Shown: positions 1 through 5,416 of the stretch, one piece after another
Position numbering within the stretch: position 1 is the stretch's first letter
Layout of the letters: every line of letters begins with the position of its first letter
DNA from: Burkholderiales bacterium
GTDB taxonomy: Bacteria; Pseudomonadota; Gammaproteobacteria; Burkholderiales; Ga0077523
Direction: 5' to 3'
Assembly: GCA_025459035.1 (NCBI GenBank)
Contig: JALORJ010000205.1
Span: 1 to 5,416, forward strand
DNA length: 5,416 bases
Program-made: the position numbers and the translations under genes
Notes under the pieces: model-generated
The model's input: only the letters and a program-made list of their open reading frames with translations
Told to the model about the DNA's origin: nothing
Databases searched by the model: none

Positions 1-140
1 TGCGGGCTTGCCTCGCCGCGCTCCCCGCAGACCTCCCTGCCGCCCCCCCTGCCGACCTTCGTGCCGATGCCCCTCCGGTCCTCCCCCGCACACGCCGTCG
101 CCGCGCACCCCGCGCGCCGCAGCCCGTCGGACATTCGCGC
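1..140. other. C-rich region upstream of glmU, no recognisable gene
   Basis: The + strand here is strikingly rich in C and poor in A, with an 8-mer CCCTGCCG repeated at 35-42 and 47-54. No promoter hexamers, terminator or RNA gene could be recognised. Reading from base 1, the frame stays open and stops at TGA 142-144, overlapping the glmU ATG as ATGA. It would encode a Pro/Ala/Ser-rich tail with nearly all codons ending in G or C, so it may be the C-terminal end of an upstream gene. A minus-strand frame starting at ATG 134 is equally open, so the base composition does not settle which, if either, is real. Confidence 0.35.
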
Positions 141-1532
141 ATGAGCGCCGCCCCGCACGCGCGCCCGCTGCACGTCGTCGTGCTCGCCGCCGGGCGCGGC
201 ACGCGCATGGCGAGCGCGCGACCGAAAGTGCTGCACGCGCTGGCCGGCCGCCCGCTTCTGGCACACGTGCTCGACGCCGCGACTGCGCTCGGCGCCGCAC
301 GCGTCACCGTGGTCGTCGGGCACGGGGCCGATGCCGTGGAACAGGCGTTCGCCGGGCACGCCGTGCACTTCGTGCGCCAGGAACCGCAGCGCGGTACCGG
401 CGAGGCCGTGCGCATCGCGCTCGACGCGCAGCCGGCGACCACCGCCGACGAGACGGTGCTGGTGCTGTACGGCGACGTGCCGCTGACGCAGCCGTCGACG
501 CTTGCCGCGCTCGTCGCGCACGCGCACGACGCGCTGGCGCTGCTGACGGTCGAGATCGCTGATCCGACCGGCTACGGCCGCATCGTCCGCGACGCCGGCG
601 GCGCGGTGCGCGCGATCGTCGAGCACAAGGACGCCGACGCCGCGACGCGCGCGATCCGCGAGATCAACACCGGGCTGCTGGCGGCCCCGCGACCCTGGCT
701 GCACGCGGCGCTGGCACGGCTCGAACCCGACAACGCGCAGCGCGAGTACTACCTGACCGACGTCGTGCGACAGGCCGCCGACGACGGCCTGTCGATCCGC
801 GCGTCGCAGCCTGCGCACGCGTGGGAAGTGACCGGGGTGAACTCGCGCGCGCAGCTCGCGGCGCTCGAGCGCACGCTGCAGCACACGATCGCGCAGGCGC
901 TGCTCGACGCCGGCGTGTCGCTGGCCGACCCGGCCCGCATCGACGTGCGCGGCACGCTGGCGTGCGCGCAGGACGTGAGCATCGACGTGGGCTGCGTGTT
1001 CGAAGGCAGCGTCGAGATCGAGGCCGACGTGACGATCGGCCCGTACTGCGTGCTGAAGGACTGCCGCATCGCCCGTGGCACGCGCATCGCCGCGTACACG
1101 CACGTCGACGGCGCGACGATCGGCGCGGACAACCGCGTCGGCCCGTTCGCGCGGCTGCGCCCCGGCACCGTGCTCGGCGCCGACGTGCACGTCGGCAACT
1201 TCGTCGAGATCAAGGCCGCGCAGTTCGACGCCGGCAGCAAGGCGAACCATCTTGCGTACGTCGGCGACGCGACGGTCGGCGCCCGCGTCAACATCGGTGC
1301 CGGCACGATCACCTGCAACTACGACGGCGCGCACAAGCACCGCACCGTGATCGAGGACGACGCCTTCATCGGCTCGGACTCGCAGCTCGTCGCGCCGGTG
1401 CGTGTCGGTCGCGGCGCGACGCTCGGCGCCGGCACCACACTGACCAAGGACGCGCCGCCCGACGCCCTGACCGTGTCGCGCGCCAAGCAGATCACCGTCA
1501 CCGGCTGGAAGCGCCCCACCAAGGAGAAGTGA
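141..1532 (+). CDS. glmU: Bifunctional UDP-GlcNAc pyrophosphorylase / glucosamine-1-phosphate acetyltransferase GlmU
   Basis: GlmU is a cytoplasmic enzyme that acetylates glucosamine-1-phosphate with acetyl-CoA and then couples the product to UTP, giving UDP-GlcNAc for peptidoglycan and lipid A. The N-terminal uridyltransferase domain (about 1-235) has LAAGRGTRM at 15-23, Lys29, YGDVPL at 110-115 with metal ligand Asp112, GYGRI at 144-148, EINTG at 174-178, and GVNSR at 232-236 with the second metal ligand Asn234. A linker helix leads to a left-handed beta-helix domain (about 258-463) with GPFARLRPG at 334-342, HVGNFVEIK at 350-358, catalytic-base His370 in SKANHLAYVGD, and NIGAGTITCNYDG at 384-396. 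At 463 residues it is slightly longer than the 456 of E. coli, and the E. coli active-site residues align with an offset of 4 to 7. The ATG at 141 is chosen because the next ATG (207) lies inside the nucleotide-binding loop. There is no clear Shine-Dalgarno upstream. An oddity is QRGTGEA at 83-89 where QLGTGHA is usual. Confidence 0.98.
   Translation: MSAAPHARPLHVVVLAAGRGTRMASARPKVLHALAGRPLLAHVLDAATALGAARVTVVVGHGADAVEQAFAGHAVHFVRQEPQRGTGEAVRIALDAQPATTADETVLVLYGDVPLTQPSTLAALVAHAHDALALLTVEIADPTGYGRIVRDAGGAVRAIVEHKDADAATRAIREINTGLLAAPRPWLHAALARLEPDNAQREYYLTDVVRQAADDGLSIRASQPAHAWEVTGVNSRAQLAALERTLQHTIAQALLDAGVSLADPARIDVRGTLACAQDVSIDVGCVFEGSVEIEADVTIGPYCVLKDCRIARGTRIAAYTHVDGATIGADNRVGPFARLRPGTVLGADVHVGNFVEIKAAQFDAGSKANHLAYVGDATVGARVNIGAGTITCNYDGAHKHRTVIEDDAFIGSDSQLVAPVRVGRGATLGAGTTLTKDAPPDALTVSRAKQITVTGWKRPTKEK
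1521..1526 (+). promoter_or_regulatory. Ribosome binding site of glmS inside the end of glmU
   Basis: AAGGAG lies 10 bases before the glmS ATG at 1537 and is formed by the Lys-Glu codons just before the last glmU codon. The ribosome that terminates on glmU at 1530-1532 therefore covers the glmS initiation site, which points to translational coupling. This is the clearest Shine-Dalgarno sequence in the window. Confidence 0.8.
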
Positions 1533-1536
1533 AGGC

Positions 1537-3366
1537 ATGTGCGGCATCGTCGGCGCGATCGCGTCGGGCAACGTCGTCCCCGTTCTGATCGACGGCCTGA
1601 AGCGCCTCGAGTACCGCGGCTACGACTCCGCCGGCCTCGCCGTCCTGAACGGCGCACTCGATCGCGTGCGCAGCACCGGGCGCGTGGCGGACCTCGAGAA
1701 GCGTGTCACGGCCGAAGGCGTTGCCGGTGCCGCCGGCATCGCGCACACGCGCTGGGCGACGCACGGCGGCGTCGCCGAGCGCAACGCCCATCCGCACGTG
1801 AGCCGCGGCCGGCTCGCGGTCGTGCACAACGGGATCATCGAGAACCACGAACCGATCCGCGCCCGGCTGCGCGCCGCCGGCTACGCGTTCACGTCCGACA
1901 CCGACACCGAAGTCATCGCGCACCTGATCGACGAACGGCTGACCGCCGGCGACGACCTGCTCGCGGCGGTGCAGGCCACCGTGCGCACGCTCGAAGGCGC
2001 ATACGCGATCGGCGTCGCGTCGCTCGACGCCCCCGACCGGCTGATCTGCGCACGTCAGGGCGCGCCGCTGCTGCTGGGCGTGCATCCGGACGGCGGCTAC
2101 TTCGCGTCCGATGCCTCGGCGCTGGTGTCCGTCACGCGCGACATGGTCTACCTCGACGACGGCGACGTCGCCGAGGTGCGCCGCGGCGGCTGGCGCGTGC
2201 TCGACGCGCGTGGCGCGGTGGCGCAGCGCGCGGTGCACGAGAGCCAGGTGTCGGCCGACGACGTGGCGCTCGGCCCGTACGCGCACTACATGCAGAAGGA
2301 GATCTTCGAGCAGCCTGGCGCCGTCGCGAACACGCTGGAACTCGTCGCCGCCGCGCGCAGCGTCACGCCGAACCTGTTCGGCGCCGACGCGCCCGCCGTG
2401 CTCGACGGCGTGAAGCTGGTCACCATCCTCGCGTGCGGCACGAGCTTCCACGCCGGGCTGGTCGCGCGCTACTGGATCGAGTCGATCGCCGGCTTGCCGT
2501 GCAACGTCGAGATCGCGAGCGAGTACCGCTACCGCGACACCGTGCCCGACCCCGACGCGCTGGTCCTCACGCTGTCGCAGTCGGGCGAGACCGCCGACAC
2601 GCTGGCCGCGCTGCAGCAGGCCCGCGCACTCGGCCACACCCGCACGATGACGATCTGCAACGTGCCCGAGAGCACCCTCACGCGGCAGTCCGCGCTGCGC
2701 TTCCTCACGCGCGCCGGACCCGAGATCGGCGTCGCGTCGACCAAGGCGTTCACGACGCAGCTCGCGTCGCTGTTCGTGCTGACCCTCGTGCTCGCGAAGC
2801 AGCGCGGGCGCCTCGACGCCACGCGCGAGGCCGAGCTGCTCGCGCAGCTGAAGCACCTGCCCGCCGCGCTCGGCCACGTGCTCGCCGTCGAGCCGCAGGT
2901 GGCCGCGTGGGCGCAGCGCTTCGCGCAGAAGCAGCACGCGCTGTTCCTGGGCCGCGGCATCCACTATCCGATCGCGATGGAAGGCGCGCTCAAGCTCAAG
3001 GAGATCACGTACATCCACGCCGAGGCCTACGCCGCCGGCGAGCTGAAGCACGGCCCGCTCGCGCTGGTCGACGCCGACATGCCCGTCGTCGCGATCGCGC
3101 CGAACGACGCGCTCGTCGGCAAGCTGAAGAGCAACCTGCAGGAAGTGAAGGCGCGCGGTGGCGAGCTCTACGTCTTCGCCGATCGCGACACCCGCATCGA
3201 ACCCGACGCGGGCCTGCACGTGATCCAGCTCACCGACCACGCCGGGTGGCTGTCACCGATCCTGCACGTGCTCCCGCTGCAGCTGCTCGCGTACCACGCG
3301 GCCCTGGTGCGCGGGACGGATGTGGACAAGCCGCGGAATCTGGCGAAGAGCGTGACGGTGGAGTGA
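1537..3366 (+). CDS. glmS: Glutamine-fructose-6-phosphate aminotransferase (isomerizing) GlmS
   Basis: GlmS converts fructose-6-phosphate and glutamine to glucosamine-6-phosphate and glutamate, the entry step of the hexosamine pathway, in the cytoplasm. The N-terminal class II glutaminase domain begins MCGIVGAIA, where Cys2 becomes the N-terminal nucleophile after Met removal. It continues with LEYRGYDSAGLA at 24-35, HTRWATHG at 70-77, HNGIIEN at 96-102 and SDTDTEVIAHL at 119-129. Two SIS sugar-isomerase domains follow, with CGTS at 300-303, SQSGET at 347-352, EIGVASTKAF from 396 and EGALKLKEI from 482. Lys486, Glu489, His505 and Lys604 match the isomerase catalytic residues Lys485, Glu488, His504 and Lys603 of the mature E. 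coli enzyme. The 609 residues equal the E. coli length, and the protein ends in the conserved AKSVTVE. It follows glmU after four bases, so there is no room for a glmS ribozyme of the Gram-positive type. GlmY/GlmZ-like control cannot be judged from this sequence. Confidence 0.99.
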   Translation: MCGIVGAIASGNVVPVLIDGLKRLEYRGYDSAGLAVLNGALDRVRSTGRVADLEKRVTAEGVAGAAGIAHTRWATHGGVAERNAHPHVSRGRLAVVHNGIIENHEPIRARLRAAGYAFTSDTDTEVIAHLIDERLTAGDDLLAAVQATVRTLEGAYAIGVASLDAPDRLICARQGAPLLLGVHPDGGYFASDASALVSVTRDMVYLDDGDVAEVRRGGWRVLDARGAVAQRAVHESQVSADDVALGPYAHYMQKEIFEQPGAVANTLELVAAARSVTPNLFGADAPAVLDGVKLVTILACGTSFHAGLVARYWIESIAGLPCNVEIASEYRYRDTVPDPDALVLTLSQSGETADTLAALQQARALGHTRTMTICNVPESTLTRQSALRFLTRAGPEIGVASTKAFTTQLASLFVLTLVLAKQRGRLDATREAELLAQLKHLPAALGHVLAVEPQVAAWAQRFAQKQHALFLGRGIHYPIAMEGALKLKEITYIHAEAYAAGELKHGPLALVDADMPVVAIAPNDALVGKLKSNLQEVKARGGELYVFADRDTRIEPDAGLHVIQLTDHAGWLSPILHVLPLQLLAYHAALVRGTDVDKPRNLAKSVTVE

Positions 3367-3413
3367 GGGGGACAGACGCGTCCGAAGGCCCGTCGTGGCG
3401 CGTGGCGTACCCC
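3367..3413. other. Convergent gap between glmS and the ATPase gene
   Basis: The two genes converge with 47 bases between their stop codons. I see no intrinsic terminator: the best local structures are a 4-bp stem (GGAC 3370-3373 with GTCC 3380-3383) and ACCC/GGGT at 3409-3412 and 3422-3425, none followed by a T run. The gap contains an exact tandem 7-mer, CGTGGCG at 3394-3400 and 3401-3407. Confidence 0.5.
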
Positions 3414-4565
3414 TCACGGAAGGGTCGCGGCATCGATCCACGGCCGGACCGTGATCGGTCCGCGCACCTGCCCTGCAATGCCCGCGAACACGATCGATCC
3501 CGCCGTTGCCCCCGACAGGCCCATGTATCGCTCCACCGGCTTGAACCACTCTGCGACGACCGTCTCGCCGGACTTGATCTCGACCGGATGCAGCGCATTG
3601 CCGTTGTCGATCACCAGATCGACTTCGTTGCCTGCGCTGTCGCGCCAGAAGTACAGCTCGTGCGGCAGCAGTCCGTTGCTTCGCGCCTTCACGCATTCGC
3701 TCACGACGTGGTTCTCGAACAGCGGCCCCCGCATCGGTCCGAGGCGCAGGGCTTCGGCGGTGCGCACCCCGGCCAGCCACGCTGCGAGCCCCGTGTCGTG
3801 GAAGTACAGCTTCGGCGACTTCGTCAGGCGCTTGCCGAAGTTCGCGTGGTGCGGCGCGAGCGTGAACACGATGTAGCTCGCCTCGAGGATCGACAGCCAC
3901 GCCTGTGCGGTCTTGTGCGTGATGCCGCAGTCGTTCGCGAGCGCCGACAGGTTGACGAGCTGCGACGTACGGGCCGCGCACATGCGCACGAACGTCTGGA
4001 AGGTCCGCAGATCGCGCACCGCCTGCATCTCGCGCACGTCGCGCTCGAGGTAAGTCGCGACATAGTCGGCGTACCAGCGGTCGGGGGGCACGCCACGGTC
4101 GTGCACCGGGGGATAGAAGCCGGTCAGCAAGGTCTCCGGCATCGGCTGCTCGATCCCGGCAGATCGAAGTTCGCCCAGGGTGAACGGGAGCAGGTGCAGC
4201 AGCCCGGCGCGTCCCGCGAGGCTCTGGCTCACCGCGCCCAGCATCCCGAACTGCTGCGAGCCAGTGAGCACGAAGCGGCCGACCGTGCGGTCCGCGTCGA
4301 CGAGGGTCTGCAGATACGACAGCAGGTCGGGTGCGCGCTGCACTTCGTCGAACACCGCACCCCCGGCGTACTCGGCCAGAAAGGCCCGCGGATCGGCCCG
4401 CGCCGCTTCGCGTACGTCGATGTCTTCGAGCGACACGTACGGCTTGTCGGCGAACACACGCTGCGCGGGCGTGGTCTTGCCCGACTGACGCGGGCCCGTG
4501 ACCACGACGACCGGGTACCAGGTCGCGAGACGGAGGGCGCTGTCTTCGGCAAGGCGCGGAGTCAC
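3414..4565 (-). CDS. AAA-type ATPase with DUF4143 C-terminal half (nuclease-like fold)
   Basis: This belongs to the widespread AAA_14 plus DUF4143 family of single-gene ATPases, whose cellular role is not established. The chosen start is GTG 4565-4563, giving 383 residues that begin MTPRLAEDS like typical relatives. A longer frame begins at TTG 4649 but would translate through the inverted repeat and lacks family-like sequence. Neither start has a good Shine-Dalgarno. In the numbering from GTG: Walker A GPRQSGKTT at 24-32 (Lys30), Walker B AVFDEVQRAPDL at 70-81, sensor-like TGSQQF at 101-106, SLAGR at 115-119, GFYPP at 149-153 and WYADYVATYLERDVRE at 164-179. A helix-turn-helix-like segment spans about 203-236, KSPKLYFHDTGL covers 249-260, and FEN lies near 283-285. 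GNEVDLVI at 312-319 followed by VEIKSGE from 328 resembles a PD-(D/E)XK nuclease core. Pro33 replaces the usual Leu just after Walker A. Sampled lines look less GC-rich than glmUS, consistent with an acquired gene. No partner gene is visible. Confidence 0.9.
   Translation of the reverse strand: MTPRLAEDSALRLATWYPVVVVTGPRQSGKTTPAQRVFADKPYVSLEDIDVREAARADPRAFLAEYAGGAVFDEVQRAPDLLSYLQTLVDADRTVGRFVLTGSQQFGMLGAVSQSLAGRAGLLHLLPFTLGELRSAGIEQPMPETLLTGFYPPVHDRGVPPDRWYADYVATYLERDVREMQAVRDLRTFQTFVRMCAARTSQLVNLSALANDCGITHKTAQAWLSILEASYIVFTLAPHHANFGKRLTKSPKLYFHDTGLAAWLAGVRTAEALRLGPMRGPLFENHVVSECVKARSNGLLPHELYFWRDSAGNEVDLVIDNGNALHPVEIKSGETVVAEWFKPVERYMGLSGATAGSIVFAGIAGQVRGPITVRPWIDAATLP
3445..3462. other. 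Perfect 7-bp hairpin with TGAT loop near the ATPase 3' end
   Basis: CGGACCG (3445-3451) and CGGTCCG (3456-3462) are exact reverse complements around a 4-base loop. The hairpin lies 79 bases past the glmS stop and within the last codons of the ATPase gene. No T run follows on either strand, so it is not a canonical terminator. It might still slow or end glmUS transcription, or it may be a by-product of coding sequence. Confidence 0.3.
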
Positions 4566-4590
4566 CGAGTGGCCGGAGGGGGGGCGAGCT

Positions 4591-4623
4591 GTGCAGATCG
4601 GGAATCCGATTCCCGTTCTGCAC
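4591..4623. repeat. 33-bp interrupted palindrome between divergent genes
   Basis: The left arm is GTGCAGA, one base, then CGGGAAT. The centre is CCG (4606-4608). The right arm is ATTCCCG, one base, then TCTGCAC. Fourteen of the 15 positions in each arm pair and the only mismatch is T opposite T at 4598 and 4616. As RNA the stem could extend by a U-G and a C-G pair (4590/4624, 4589/4625). It lies 25 bases upstream of the ATPase GTG and 104 bases upstream of the hydrolase ATG. No T run follows on either side and the genes diverge, so a terminator role is unlikely. An operator for a dimeric regulator or a structured mRNA leader is more plausible. Confidence 0.85.
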
Positions 4624-4727
4624 GGGCGGGGTGTGTGCGTCAACCGCAACGGTCCGTTTCGGTCGCCGGCGCGGGGGTCGGCAACTGTCCGCTACCTTCG
4701 GCCGACTCTCTGCCCGTGCCGCTGCCC

Positions 4728-5416
4728 ATGCGAATCACCGAAGGTTTCCTCCCCGTCGACGGCCACCGCGTCTGGTGGAAGCGCGTCGATCCGCCCGCCG
4801 GCACGCCGGCCGCGGCGGCTACACCGATCCTGCTGATGCACGGCGGGCCGGGCGCGGGTCACGACTATCTCGAACCGCTCGAGGCACTCGCCGCGGACCG
4901 GCCGGTGATCTTCTGGGACCAGCTGGGTTGCGGGCGCTCCGACCAGCCCGACGATCTGTCGCTGTGGACGATCGATCGCTTCCGCCGCGAGGTCGACGTC
5001 GTGCGTGCGGGCCTCGGGCTCGATCGGATCCACCTGCTCGGGCAGTCGTGGGGCGGCTGGCTCGGCATCGAGTACATGGTCCACCAGCCGCCGGGCATCG
5101 TCGGGCTGGTGCTCGCGAGCACGTCGGCCAGCATCCCGCAGTTCGTCGCCGAGGCCGAGACGCTGAAGGCGCAGATGCCCGCGGAGATGTACGCGACGAT
5201 GCGGCGTTGCGAGGCCGCGGGGCGGTACCGCGACCCGGACTACGAGGCCGCGGTGCAGGTCTTCTACCGGCGCCACGTGTGCCGGCTCGATCCGTGGCCG
5301 GACTGCCTCGCGCGGACCTCCGCGAACCTCGATGGCAACGCGGTCTACGCGACGATCAACGGACCGAACGAGTTCGTCGTGACCGGCGAGCTGAAGGACT
5401 GGGATCGCATCGCCGA
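4728..5416 (+). CDS. Proline iminopeptidase-type alpha/beta hydrolase (peptidase S33), 3' end outside window
   Basis: The visible 229 residues belong to the proline-specific iminopeptidase / L-amino acid amidase group of alpha/beta hydrolases, which usually release N-terminal amino acids, often proline, from small peptides or amides in the cytoplasm. The oxyanion-loop motif HGGPG is at 38-42, DQLGCGRS at 64-71, and the nucleophile elbow GQSWGG at 105-110 with Ser107 as the catalytic serine. A cap region follows with RYRDPDYEAAV at 166-176 and NGPNEF at 211-216, then TGELKDWD at 219-226. These resemble the cap and post-cap segment of the Thermoplasma tricorn-interacting factor F1. The catalytic Asp and His would lie beyond the window, since relatives run to about 290-320 residues. 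ATG 4728 is chosen because MRITEGFLPVDG is the normal N-terminus of the family. An in-frame GTG at 4716 is an alternative. No signal peptide and no Shine-Dalgarno are visible. The exact substrate cannot be inferred. Confidence 0.93.
   Translation, partial: MRITEGFLPVDGHRVWWKRVDPPAGTPAAAATPILLMHGGPGAGHDYLEPLEALAADRPVIFWDQLGCGRSDQPDDLSLWTIDRFRREVDVVRAGLGLDRIHLLGQSWGGWLGIEYMVHQPPGIVGLVLASTSASIPQFVAEAETLKAQMPAEMYATMRRCEAAGRYRDPDYEAAVQVFYRRHVCRLDPWPDCLARTSANLDGNAVYATINGPNEFVVTGELKDWDRIA

Noticed and set aside
8..562. Plus-strand open frame overlapping the start of glmU
   Set aside because: It encodes almost only Arg, Ala and Pro, a frame-shifted reading of glmU and its C-rich leader.
861..872. 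Perfect 12-bp palindrome GCGCTCGAGCGC
   Set aside because: It falls inside conserved glmU coding sequence and is all short GC-rich codons, which produce such palindromes by chance.
1533..1536. Possible glmS ribozyme riboswitch before glmS
   Set aside because: Only four bases separate glmU and glmS, and the upstream sequence is coding, so the ribozyme cannot be present as a leader.
1498..3240. Long minus-strand open frame opposite glmS
   Set aside because: It lies antisense to a gene with full catalytic motifs and consists of Arg/Ala/Val/Gly-rich low-complexity sequence with no family motif. Long antisense frames are expected in such GC-rich DNA.
3451..3876. Plus-strand open frame of 141 codons within the ATPase region
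   Set aside because: It is antisense to the conserved C-terminal half of the ATPase and has no recognisable domain or ribosome site.
3253..4623. 456-codon minus-strand frame overlapping the ATPase gene and the end of glmS
   Set aside because: It is a shifted reading of the ATPase gene, very rich in Arg, and lacks the P-loop and other motifs that the chosen frame contains.
4692..5276. Minus-strand open frame opposite the hydrolase
   Set aside because: The plus strand carries HGGPG, the GQSWGG nucleophile elbow and NGPNEF in one frame. The antisense frame has no comparable motif.

Overview
The window is a very GC-rich stretch of bacterial chromosome whose codons mostly end in G or C. The glmU-glmS gene order and the wording of both proteins suggest a high-GC proteobacterium, beta or gamma (for example Burkholderiales or Xanthomonadales). 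I cannot resolve the genus from sequence alone, and nothing here is an rRNA, tRNA, insertion sequence or CRISPR array.

Layout: positions 1-140 are a C-rich stretch with no recognisable gene, although one frame stays open through it and stops at a TGA overlapping the glmU start. glmU (141-1532) and glmS (1537-3366) follow on the + strand, separated by four bases, and form one translationally coupled unit. A short convergent gap (3367-3413) leads to a minus-strand gene for an AAA-type ATPase with a DUF4143 C-terminal half (3414-4565). A 162-base divergent intergenic region (4566-4727) contains a strong 33-bp inverted repeat. A plus-strand alpha/beta hydrolase of the proline iminopeptidase type starts at 4728 and runs off the window.

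How the genes work together: GlmS makes glucosamine-6-phosphate and GlmU carries out the last two steps to UDP-GlcNAc, the precursor of peptidoglycan and lipid A. GlmM, the enzyme between them, is not in the window. The ATPase and the hydrolase have no evident link to this pathway. The ATPase looks like a single-gene accessory cargo beside a housekeeping operon, and the palindrome in front of it is the least explained signal in the window. I found no convincing multi-gene novel system. The best candidates for follow-up are the palindrome and the ATPase/nuclease-like protein next to it.
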